Positions 1-8,020 of a stretch of 64,000 bases of DNA are shown piece after piece. Positions within the stretch are counted from its first letter, which is position 1; every line of letters begins with the position of its first letter. Under the pieces are notes generated by a model. It did not search any database. It was not told the DNA's origin and saw nothing but the letters and a program-made list of their open reading frames with translations. This stretch comes from Paraburkholderia lycopersici (GTDB lineage Bacteria > Pseudomonadota > Gammaproteobacteria > Burkholderiales > Burkholderiaceae): contig NZ_FMYQ01000006.1 of NCBI RefSeq assembly GCF_900096975.1, positions 1 to 64,000 on the forward strand. Reading direction: 5' to 3'. The translations under genes were made by a program, and so were the position numbers.

Positions 1-218
1 TCGCTCGGTGCGAATATCAGGCTTGGCTTCTGGCCGAGACTAAAGGGTTCTGCCGACGGCAACTGCGCCTTGCCGATCGGATCAATGCGCGGATTAGCAC
101 CGATGCGCCGCATCAGGCTCAGGAAACCGAAACGCCACGGCTGCTGTTGCAGCCGCTCGATCATGTCGGCCGACAGCATTTCTTCGGGTAGAGCCTCCGC
201 CGGCGAAGTTTGATCCAT
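1..218 (-). CDS. tssG: TssG, type VI secretion baseplate subunit (5' part; runs off window edge)
   Basis: This is the first 72 codons of a minus-strand gene that leaves the window at base 1. The start ATG (216-218) overlaps the tssL stop as TGATG, so the two are translationally coupled. TssG is a T6SS baseplate wedge component that acts in the cytoplasm with TssE, TssF and TssK. The visible N-terminus has the family's PWRFGF motif near residue 28 followed by an LGQKPSLIFAPS block near residue 60, as in other TssG proteins. Normally tssG follows tssF directly; here tssF lies 7.8 kb upstream with effector genes and tssL between. The identification rests on these two motifs and the locus; the rest of the protein is not visible. 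Confidence 0.85.
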   Translation of the reverse strand, partial: MDQTSPAEALPEEMLSADMIERLQQQPWRFGFLSLMRRIGANPRIDPIGKAQLPSAEPFSLGQKPSLIFAPS

Positions 219-1339
219 CAACTTACCTCGTGACCAGTAGTACGGCAGAACGGTGCGTGGCCTGCTGACACCTTGCCCGGCACTTTCGCAATCTCGCCCG
301 CGATTTTCGCAATCAGCGGCCCCATCGACGGTTGCACCGAAGCCCCACCGGGCGGGAACATCGCATCGCCGCGGAAGGTCACGGCACTGTGGTGCGTATC
401 CTCGTCCACGCTGACCGTACCTGCTGCGATCTCGTTCTGGAGCAGCGTTTTCAGATGCAGGACAGACGGTGCGGGCGGTGGCGTGATGCGCGCGATGTCG
501 CCGATCTGCTTCCGGATTTCTTCGATGCGCGTCACCAGTTCGTATTTGTAGTAGCCCCAGATCGCAAGCAGAACCAGCGACAGCAGGGTCACCGTGATCC
601 ACACCGGGAAGTCATAAAACGAGGCACGCTTCGGACGCACGGTGCGTTTCACGTTGCGCGACAACGCTACAGGCACCGGTTCACGGCGCGCCATGATCTC
701 GTTATAGATGCGCTGGCGCACTGCTTCGTGGCAGCGGTGGCCATCGTAGCCGTGGACGTAGCAGCGGCCAAGGAAGCCAAAACTGAGGATGCAGTAAATC
801 ACTTCAAGCAGGTTCCGGTGCTCGTGCGAATCCTGCATCGGCCTGCCGGTCAGCAGATACATCTTGTCCCCGCCCCTGGTGTCGTCGTGAAAGATGGTAG
901 CGAGTGCATTGCCCGCCCATGTCCCGGCATTATTCTGGCCACCATGATCCGACAGCGCACGCATGGCGACCTCGTCGAGTGCCGTGCACAGGCAATAGCG
1001 CGCGGCGAGCATGTGATCGCGCCGGATACTGGCCGGCTCGCAGAGCCGCTGGAATGCCAGGATTTCTGTTGCGATCACGTTGCGCAACAGGTCGCCGGTG
1101 AGCTGATCAAGCTTTTCGGGCATGTCCGCGAGCGCCCATAGCAACGGTCGGGCAGCTTCGAGCAACGGGTTCCGGTCGAGCCGGATTTTTGCCAGTCGCT
1201 CGGCATCCAGCGGCTCCCCGGGCGGAACCGAAAAGACCGGTTCAGGGCGGACAGGCTCACCGGAGGTGGGGGCTACTTTCCGAACGGGAGGAGGAAGCTT
1301 GCGCGGCTCCGCGCCGGGCTCATGGGGAACGTCGTTCAT
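218..1339 (-). CDS. tssL: TssL (DotU/IcmH family) T6SS membrane-complex protein with truncated OmpA-like C-terminus
   Basis: TssL is the inner-membrane T6SS protein that joins TssM and TssJ and docks the baseplate. The 373-residue product has a Pro-rich N-terminus, a DotU cytoplasmic domain (about residues 45-235), one membrane segment (about 245-263) and the start of an OmpA-like peptidoglycan-binding domain from about residue 295 (FRGDAMFPPGGA, then IAKVPGKV). After residue 357 the sequence no longer looks like OmpA: the usual GxTDxxP-type continuation and about 75 residues are missing. The last 16 residues are unrelated and end in the TGATG overlap with tssG. This suggests a deletion or recombination junction. 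The DotU and membrane parts are intact, so the protein could still assemble but probably has lost its peptidoglycan anchor. Confidence 0.85.
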   Translation of the reverse strand: MNDVPHEPGAEPRKLPPPVRKVAPTSGEPVRPEPVFSVPPGEPLDAERLAKIRLDRNPLLEAARPLLWALADMPEKLDQLTGDLLRNVIATEILAFQRLCEPASIRRDHMLAARYCLCTALDEVAMRALSDHGGQNNAGTWAGNALATIFHDDTRGGDKMYLLTGRPMQDSHEHRNLLEVIYCILSFGFLGRCYVHGYDGHRCHEAVRQRIYNEIMARREPVPVALSRNVKRTVRPKRASFYDFPVWITVTLLSLVLLAIWGYYKYELVTRIEEIRKQIGDIARITPPPAPSVLHLKTLLQNEIAAGTVSVDEDTHHSAVTFRGDAMFPPGGASVQPSMGPLIAKIAGEIAKVPGKVSAGHAPFCRTTGHEVS

Positions 1340-1434
1340 TCAGATTATCGTTTGGGCGGCATTCCGCGACGCACAGCGCCTTCGCGTCGTCTGTCGTCAA
1401 CGGAGTGTCAGTGCCGAGGGGTCTAGCGGAATCT

Positions 1435-1689
1435 TCACACTGTCGGGCCTGCGCCGGGCACGATGAGCGTCGCGCCACAACTGGTGCCGCTGCCATGATG
1501 GGCAACCTGTCGGCCGTTGATCGTGGGCATCGAGCCGGACGTGATGACGCCGGGGCCATGCGTGGGGCACGCGGTCTGATCGCCAACACAGGCGGCGAGG
1601 CGGCCGTCAATCATCGCACCGGCAGCGCAGGAAACTACTGCGCCGCCATGTGTGGTCGCGGTGCCCAAGGTTGCGATAGGAGTTGTCAT
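1435..1689 (-). CDS. PAAR-domain T6SS spike-tip protein
   Basis: This 84-residue protein is a stand-alone PAAR protein, the cone that sharpens the VgrG spike and closes the T6SS tip. The sequence shows the typical layout: an N-terminal ATLGTATTHGG block, a CVGDQTACPTHGP turn with the metal-binding Cys/His pattern, VITSGS, and a C-terminal HHGSGTSCGATL block. Its length matches single-domain PAAR proteins of about 85-100 residues, with no C-terminal toxin. It begins three bases after the stop of the putative immunity gene, so the VgrG-Rhs protein, immunity gene and PAAR form one transcription unit. Because the Rhs protein here carries VgrG rather than PAAR at its N-terminus, this separate PAAR protein probably caps that same spike. 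Confidence 0.9.
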   Translation of the reverse strand: MTTPIATLGTATTHGGAVVSCAAGAMIDGRLAACVGDQTACPTHGPGVITSGSMPTINGRQVAHHGSGTSCGATLIVPGAGPTV

Positions 1690-1692
1690 TCT

Positions 1693-2037
1693 TTATTTGC
1701 CAATCTCCAGGACAAAATCACGAAAGCTCAACGTTATTAGACCGTCCACCAGATAGAGAAAGAATTTGTATTTTCCACGGCCGCCATCCTTCTTTATGTA
1801 CGCGTTACTCACATTTCCCGCTCGGCGATTGTCCAGAAGTTCAATGGCATCGATTGAGCTATGCAAGCTAGTGATGCCAGAAAAAATAGCTTTCACATTT
1901 TTTCGCTCCTTACCTTCGGGGTCGGGGTAAAGTCGAAAATCCATCGATATGCAAGCGGAATCGTTAAAATCGACCTGCCACCCCAGAAAAATTCCATCAT
2001 GCCACTCAATGGAATTCAACGATCCAAAGTCACTCAT
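1693..2037 (-). CDS. Putative immunity protein to the adjacent VgrG-Rhs toxin
   Basis: A 114-residue protein lies immediately downstream of the rhs toxin tip and upstream of PAAR, the usual place for the cognate immunity gene. I do not recognise a named family with confidence. Visible features are an N-terminal SIEWHDGIFLGWQVDF block, an acidic YPDPEGKERK turn, a central AIELLDNRRAGNVSNAYI segment and a C-terminal FLYLVDGLITLSF strand, consistent with a small soluble beta-rich fold. No signal peptide or membrane segment is seen, so it should act in the cytoplasm. An in-frame TTG at 2064 is possible, but the ATG at 2037 has an AAGGA sequence about 10 bases upstream and is preferred. Base composition is AT-richer than the neighbours, as in the toxin tip, suggesting the two were acquired together. 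Immunity function is inferred from position. Confidence 0.6.
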   Translation of the reverse strand: MSDFGSLNSIEWHDGIFLGWQVDFNDSACISMDFRLYPDPEGKERKNVKAIFSGITSLHSSIDAIELLDNRRAGNVSNAYIKKDGGRGKYKFFLYLVDGLITLSFRDFVLEIGK

Positions 2038-2064
2038 ATTCTCAGTCCTTATGCAAGGTAACAA

Positions 2065-5000
2065 TCATGGAATTGCAACATTTTCCGGAATGGTCCCCCA
2101 CAACGGCGGGAAAAGTGACGGAATCATTCTTATGATTCTGTACGCAATGTAACCAGCACCAATTCCAGCGCCAGTCGCCACGACCGCCTTTGCTGCTGAC
2201 GAATTCTTTGGACATTTCGATTCCTCCGGCTCTGGTTTGAATCCGTTTTTCTTCGCGCATTCTTTAATAATGTTGGGGGCTGAAGTGTAATCCTCCCCAT
2301 GCGAGGTTCCTCCATACTCTCCCATCGCGCCGTCTTTCCCCTTACACTCCCAATGTAGATGTCGCCCCTCGCCTGATGCATTTTTATCAATTCGAATCCG
2401 ACATCCCTTGCCGCAATCTTTCCACTGCCCCGAGACATGTTGAAGACCCATTGGATCAATAAAGCTAATAGGGTTTCCCCCCGTATAGGCGTACCGATTC
2501 ATGCCACCTTTGAGTCCTATCGGGTCCTGATTGACATATCGACCCGTCTCCGGGTCATAGTAGCGATGTCGGTTGTAGTGCAGCCCTGATTCATAATCAT
2601 AGTACTGCCCCGCGAATCGGACCGGATTGCCCACTTCGCCCGCAAAGCGTTTGGTCACGCGCCCATACGCGCTCAAGTTCGCCGCCCACAGCACCTTGCG
2701 CTGGCTGTCGTAGATTTCCTGCGGCGTGCCGAGATGATCGGTCACATAATGCTGCACGCCACTCGCAGTGATCCGCGCAAGCGGCCCTGAGTGATCCGGG
2801 TGCTTCACATAGGTGACCGGCACGTCGCCGTGCGTGGTCCGGCCTGCCGTGATCTCCTGCACCATCCAGTCGCCATCCCACACGAAGAGCGTCGTCGCGG
2901 TGCCTTTACCTGCCGCCGTGTGATGCTTCGCCACGCGGCGACCGAGCGCGTCATACTGGTACTGCGTGCGGGCGCCGTCGGCATGGTCGATCGCGATGAG
3001 CTGGTGGCTGCCGTCGTACTGGTAGCGTACCTCTTCAGGGCGCGGCTCCGCTGTCTCATACCTGGGCGTTCCCGTCAGCACTTCGATTGTGCGCAACACA
3101 GCCTCACCGCTGTGCTGGCGACGGCGTTTGGCGTCCGTGAGTTCAGGCTCCGGCGGCAGCGGCACAGTGCGCGCAATCCGGTTGCCGTGACCATCGTAGG
3201 TGAAGTCCACCGTCCTGTCCGGACTGGACGGTGGCGCGAACTTCAGGAGCCGGTCCCCGCGCGCGTGCCACGCATCGATGCGGTCCCGGCTCGGAGCCAT
3301 CCCCAGCAGGTTGCCCGCCGGGTCGTAATGAAACGCCTCCCGTGCGTCATCCGGCCCGGACACGCTCGCGAGCCGTGCGAGCGGATCGTATCCGTAGGTT
3401 TTCTGGCCGCGCCATGTGTCGTTCAGTGCCGTCAGCTGTCCGGCCTTGTCGTACTGCCATGTACGCCAGGCACGCGGCTGTTCCAGCGTCCGCCCACTGC
3501 CGTCAAGGTTCTGCCACCGGTGCGCAGCGAGTTGTCCGCTATCGGCGTACTGGAAGTGGTGCGCGGCCGGTCCCTGCGTGCGCAGGATTTCACGGTGCAG
3601 CGCGTCGCGCTCGAAGTTCGCGATCGGCTCATTGGCAAGCAGCACGCCGTGCACGTGGCCCGAGCCGTAGCGTTGCCACACAAGCGCCCCGGCCTGCGGC
3701 ACGTAGGTCCAGTCGCGGTTGCCGATCGCATCCAGTCCATGCGTGATCCGCCATACGCGCCCATGATGCGACTGCACTTCGGCCGTGCGCCGTCCGGCGG
3801 CGTCGTATTCGTACGTCACCTGCACCGGTGTCTGGCCCGGCGCCGAAGACTGGGCCTGGGTGAGCAGCCCGCGTGCGTCGTACCGGTAGCTCCACTGGCT
3901 GCCGTCGCTGGCGCGCCGCTCGATGGGGCGGCCGAGCACATCGTAGGCGATGTGCGTGGTGATCTGGCCATCCGTGCCGTGATCGGTGCGCTCGACCATC
4001 TCGCCCACCGCGTTGTAGCCGTAGCTCTGGCGCCGGCCGTCGAAACCGGTCTGGCTGGCAAGCCGCCCCCGGTTGTCATACGTGAAGGTGGTCGTTTCGC
4101 CGTTCGCGTTGGTCAGCTTCCTGATCTGGCCGATGTCGTCGTAGGCGAACTGCTGGTTGCCGCCCGCTGCATCGGTGACGGCAACGCGCTGGTCGTAGGC
4201 ATCCCATGCGGTGCGGGTGGTCCGCTCCAGCGGATCCTGCTGGGTGACGGGGCGGCCCGCCTCGTCATAGCGGGTCTGCCACCAGCCCATGCCTGGCGGA
4301 CTGTACCCGGTCAACTGGCCGGCACCATTGCCCGTACTGAAGCCCGCAACCTGGTAGCGCGTCACGCGGCCCAGCGCATCGGTCGTACTGGTCAACTGGC
4401 CAAGGCCGTTATAGCTGTACCGCATCGTGTTGCCCGAGCAGTCGGTGCGCGCCAGCATCTGTCCGGCGCTGTTCCACTGCATCTTCGTGACGTTGCCCAG
4501 CGCGTCGGTGCGCGATACCGGCAGGCCGTTTTCATACGCCCAGGCCGTCGTGTTGCCGAGCGGATCGGTTTCGCTTGTGAGGTGCCCCGCGTCGTCGTAG
4601 CCGCGCTGCCAGACCTGGCCCGCCGGGTCGGTGATCTGCACCGGCAGGTTCTGGTCGTTGTAGCTGATGCGCGTTACCTGACCGGCCGCGTCGATGACCG
4701 TGACCGGGTTGCCGTGTGCGTCGTTGACCATGCGGGTCGTGCGGCCCAGCGCATCGGTCTGGCCGCTCACGCTGCCGTTTTCGTCGAAATGCGTTTGCGT
4801 GACGCTGCCGTCGGAATGAACGGTCTTCTCCACCGCCCAAAGGCCGTTGTAGTGATATTCGGTGGTGTGGCCCAGACCGTCGGTGACGCGTGTCACACGC
4901 AGCGACGGCAGATAGTTGAAGCGCGTGTCGCGCGTGACGATGCGCTGGCCGTTCGCGGACGGCGTCCACGCATACGTGCGGCGGCAGTATGCCTGTGGCG

Positions 5001-7962
5001 TCGTGCCCGTCCATTCCGAGACGTGGGTCGCGCCTGACGGCGTACGGTATTCTGTCAGCAGGTGGTGATCGTAGGCATAGCGCCACGTACGCCCCCGGGC
5101 GTCCATCGCTTCCACCAGATCGCCGTGCGTATCGTAGGAATAGTCTGCAAGCAGCGGTTGCCCGTGGCCGCCCAGGTGGACCGTCGTGATACGCCCCGCG
5201 GAATCGAGCACGCAACGTACCGTGTGCTCATTGTTGCGGACCTCGTGCAGCCATCCCTGCGGCGTATAGTGCAGCGTCAGTGCATGGCCGTCGCGGTTGG
5301 CGATGCGCTGCAACTGCCAGCGGGTGTCATCGGCCGGATGACGAACGTAGTGCTCCTCGACGCTGTTACCAAAGCGCACGACATAGGTCGGCCCCGCCAC
5401 GCTGTCTTCGCCCCGGGCGAGCGTGTACTTCTCCAGGCGGTGGAAGTGCTCCTCGCCCGGTTCCAGCGCGGGGAACTGCAGTTCCCGACCGTCCGCATCG
5501 AAGTAGGTGAGACCCGCCGTGCCGCTGCGCACCTCGGTTGCATAGGGGAGCTTCCATGCGACACCAAGACTCCCCGTGCGCTGGTCTGCGCTGCGGTAGG
5601 TACGGCTCCAGATGATCGGCATGCGTCCCGGCAGCGTGAAGTCGTCATGCGCCAGAATCTTCTGGCCGGTCGCGACATCCACCGGATGGTCACTGGTGGT
5701 CTTCTTCGCGCACTCCGCGCAGTCGGCCTCCGTCACCGGCGCAAGTCCGCCTGCGCTGCCGCCCGTCATGCTGATGTTCGACGACTTCAGGGTAATGGAC
5801 TTGCCTTCGACGGTAATCCCCGCGTCGTCGATCGTCACGCTACCGCCCGGTCCGACGAGCTTCGTCTGCTTCGCACCCGAAAGGCTGCTCTCGCCCCTGT
5901 CGGTCAGCTGCAACTGGTTGGACGTGGCACTCGACACCGGTCCCGGCAACTGCGGTGCAAAGTCCGGCGTCGCGTCGATGGGGGTCGCCTGGTCGGCCTG
6001 CACTGCATCGCCCACGGCCTTGCCGCGCACCGTCAGCGTGTACGTGTGCCCCACGTCCGCCGTCCAGTTCTGCACCACGCGGTCCGTGCGGTCCATGCCC
6101 ACCGTGCTCGCCATCTGCAGCGCCACGTTGCGCAGGTACAGGCCGCCCACGTTGACGTTGTACGCCATGCCGACGTTGAGCATCTTGCCCAGACCCACGT
6201 TCTGCACCGACGCGAGATTCACCGTCTCGTACTTGTAGCCGCCGGTCTGCAGCTTCCAGTGGCGCCCGATGCTGCCGGTCTCGTCGTGGCCAATGGTCTT
6301 CGTGCGGTCGTGGCCCACCGTGTGCGTTTCGTCGGCCTCGACCACGGTGTCCATGTTGCGCTCGGCCTGAATCCACAGCTGCTCCGCGCCCTTCTTGTCC
6401 TCGAAGCGGATCGCGTTGGCCGTGGCATAGGCGCCGCCTTCGCTAGAGCGCGTGAGGATGCCGCTCTGGGTCGCGTTGGCAGGAAGCTGCCACGGCGGCA
6501 TCGTCATCGCGTTGTAGACGCGCCCGACCACAATGGGACGATCCGGATCGCCATTCTCGAAATCGACAATGACCTCGGTTCCTACGCGCGGAATGCTGAT
6601 GCCGCCGAAGTTGGCCCCCGCCCACGTATATGACACCCGGACCCAGCACGATGAGTTCTGGTCCTTGACGCCTGAATGGTCCCAGTGGAAGCTGAGCTTC
6701 ACCATCCCGTAGTTGTTGGTCCAGATTTCGGAGCCGGGCGCGCCCGTGACGATGGCGGTCTGCGGGCCGGTTGTGCGGGGCTTCTCGATCGTGCGCGGCG
6801 GCCGGTACATCACGTTCGAGGGCTGCACCTCGAACTTCACGGTGAACGCGTATTCGCCCGACCCCGTCTGTTCGCCGGTCTCGATCGCGTCCAGTTCGGC
6901 ACGGATCACGAGATATTCGCGGTTGGCCGCGTCCTGCGGGAAGCCCGAAAGCGTGAAGGTCGTGCCACAGACCACATCGCGCAGATTGCCTTCGCCCGTC
7001 GCGCGCTCACCCCGCGAGCGGATTTCCTGCATGCGGATACGCGCGAACTGCTCGCCCTGCTGCGGATCGGTATAGTCGCCTGGCCATTCGTAGACGGTGA
7101 GCTGGTTGTGCGCCGTCTGCTGCGGTAACGCGTTACGTGTCTGGAGGTTCGCCCTCGGTTTCGTGAAATCGAAATCGTCCGTAGTCCACTCGCCGGACTG
7201 GATGCTCGAGGCCGGTGCGAAGGTGCTAACGTATTCGCGGTCGATCTTGTGGCCCGGCGGGTAATACGACAGCGTCTGGTAGGCGGCGCTCCCGACCGGC
7301 TTGTGCGCACCCAGGTTGTCCACGAGCACCAGGCGATGCACGGTCTTCGAGTGCTCGAAGAACCAGTAGATGCCGTGCTCTTCCATCAATCGCTGGATGA
7401 AAGAAAAATCGTCCTCGCCATACTGGACCTGCCAGACCAGCTTCGGGTAAGTGCCGTTCAGGCGCTTCACGTACGAATAGAGGTAGTTGCCCTTGAGCAC
7501 CTCATCGATGATTTCCACCACCGTCCTGTTCTGGAAGGTGCGGAAGTCCGTCCTGCGCCGTGCCAGTTCGATCCACGGTTCCAGTTTCAGCCGGTAGACA
7601 TACTGGCGGTTGAGCTGTGCCGCGAGCCGCGCCTCGGTGACGATGCCGCTGATTTCGCGCACCCCGGAGCCAATGTTCGCCGCACCCGTGGCCCCGACAG
7701 CACCCGCGACGAAGACACCCATGCCTTCGAGCTGAATCGCTACCGTTAGCTCCTTGCCCACCATCTGCTTGAGGTCGAAGTTGGCGGCCATGCTGTCGGG
7801 CAGATCGAGCGCCGTGACCAGTTCAAGGTCATACGCGTAGATGGTCGAGAGCGTTTCCTCGCCCCTGATCCGGCGCAGCAGCAATGCCGGTTCGCCGTCA
7901 GCGAGTGTCGGCAACGCGGGACCGCTGACCGTGAAGGTGCGGGGTTTCGTCAGATTCGGCAT
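2065..7962 (-). CDS. VgrG-Rhs fusion effector (T6SS spike with Rhs cage and C-terminal toxin)
   Basis: This 1965-residue protein combines spike and cargo. In order it has a VgrG gp27-like N-terminus (about 1-390), a gp5-like OB-fold (about 405-500, GMVKLSFHWDHSG, then IPRVGTEVIVDFENGDPDRP), a repetitive beta-helix tail (to about 740), a DUF6531-like Rhs start (VDVATGQKILAHDDF, about 760), many YD/Rhs repeats (about 900-1780), and the Rhs-associated core (YYDPETGRYVNQDPIGL, then NPISFIDPMGL, about 1785-1840). The DPxGL motif marks the usual self-cleavage point. The remaining 125 residues (about 1841-1965) are the variable toxin: Cys-rich, with an HLHWECKG and GGTSHGED patch, then a Gly/Ala-rich hydrophobic stretch and a Pro-rich end. 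I do not recognise this toxin family. DNA for the tip (2065-2442) is visibly AT-richer than the rest. The gene starts 58 bases after tssF and is followed by the putative immunity gene. Confidence 0.93.
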   Translation of the reverse strand: MPNLTKPRTFTVSGPALPTLADGEPALLLRRIRGEETLSTIYAYDLELVTALDLPDSMAANFDLKQMVGKELTVAIQLEGMGVFVAGAVGATGAANIGSGVREISGIVTEARLAAQLNRQYVYRLKLEPWIELARRRTDFRTFQNRTVVEIIDEVLKGNYLYSYVKRLNGTYPKLVWQVQYGEDDFSFIQRLMEEHGIYWFFEHSKTVHRLVLVDNLGAHKPVGSAAYQTLSYYPPGHKIDREYVSTFAPASSIQSGEWTTDDFDFTKPRANLQTRNALPQQTAHNQLTVYEWPGDYTDPQQGEQFARIRMQEIRSRGERATGEGNLRDVVCGTTFTLSGFPQDAANREYLVIRAELDAIETGEQTGSGEYAFTVKFEVQPSNVMYRPPRTIEKPRTTGPQTAIVTGAPGSEIWTNNYGMVKLSFHWDHSGVKDQNSSCWVRVSYTWAGANFGGISIPRVGTEVIVDFENGDPDRPIVVGRVYNAMTMPPWQLPANATQSGILTRSSEGGAYATANAIRFEDKKGAEQLWIQAERNMDTVVEADETHTVGHDRTKTIGHDETGSIGRHWKLQTGGYKYETVNLASVQNVGLGKMLNVGMAYNVNVGGLYLRNVALQMASTVGMDRTDRVVQNWTADVGHTYTLTVRGKAVGDAVQADQATPIDATPDFAPQLPGPVSSATSNQLQLTDRGESSLSGAKQTKLVGPGGSVTIDDAGITVEGKSITLKSSNISMTGGSAGGLAPVTEADCAECAKKTTSDHPVDVATGQKILAHDDFTLPGRMPIIWSRTYRSADQRTGSLGVAWKLPYATEVRSGTAGLTYFDADGRELQFPALEPGEEHFHRLEKYTLARGEDSVAGPTYVVRFGNSVEEHYVRHPADDTRWQLQRIANRDGHALTLHYTPQGWLHEVRNNEHTVRCVLDSAGRITTVHLGGHGQPLLADYSYDTHGDLVEAMDARGRTWRYAYDHHLLTEYRTPSGATHVSEWTGTTPQAYCRRTYAWTPSANGQRIVTRDTRFNYLPSLRVTRVTDGLGHTTEYHYNGLWAVEKTVHSDGSVTQTHFDENGSVSGQTDALGRTTRMVNDAHGNPVTVIDAAGQVTRISYNDQNLPVQITDPAGQVWQRGYDDAGHLTSETDPLGNTTAWAYENGLPVSRTDALGNVTKMQWNSAGQMLARTDCSGNTMRYSYNGLGQLTSTTDALGRVTRYQVAGFSTGNGAGQLTGYSPPGMGWWQTRYDEAGRPVTQQDPLERTTRTAWDAYDQRVAVTDAAGGNQQFAYDDIGQIRKLTNANGETTTFTYDNRGRLASQTGFDGRRQSYGYNAVGEMVERTDHGTDGQITTHIAYDVLGRPIERRASDGSQWSYRYDARGLLTQAQSSAPGQTPVQVTYEYDAAGRRTAEVQSHHGRVWRITHGLDAIGNRDWTYVPQAGALVWQRYGSGHVHGVLLANEPIANFERDALHREILRTQGPAAHHFQYADSGQLAAHRWQNLDGSGRTLEQPRAWRTWQYDKAGQLTALNDTWRGQKTYGYDPLARLASVSGPDDAREAFHYDPAGNLLGMAPSRDRIDAWHARGDRLLKFAPPSSPDRTVDFTYDGHGNRIARTVPLPPEPELTDAKRRRQHSGEAVLRTIEVLTGTPRYETAEPRPEEVRYQYDGSHQLIAIDHADGARTQYQYDALGRRVAKHHTAAGKGTATTLFVWDGDWMVQEITAGRTTHGDVPVTYVKHPDHSGPLARITASGVQHYVTDHLGTPQEIYDSQRKVLWAANLSAYGRVTKRFAGEVGNPVRFAGQYYDYESGLHYNRHRYYDPETGRYVNQDPIGLKGGMNRYAYTGGNPISFIDPMGLQHVSGQWKDCGKGCRIRIDKNASGEGRHLHWECKGKDGAMGEYGGTSHGEDYTSAPNIIKECAKKNGFKPEPEESKCPKNSSAAKAVVATGAGIGAGYIAYRIIRMIPSLFPPLWGTIPENVAIP

Positions 7963-8020
7963 GCGGCTCTGCCTCGGGCAGCGTCATGAGGGTCGGTCTG
8001 GATGGGGATTGCGGCTCGCA

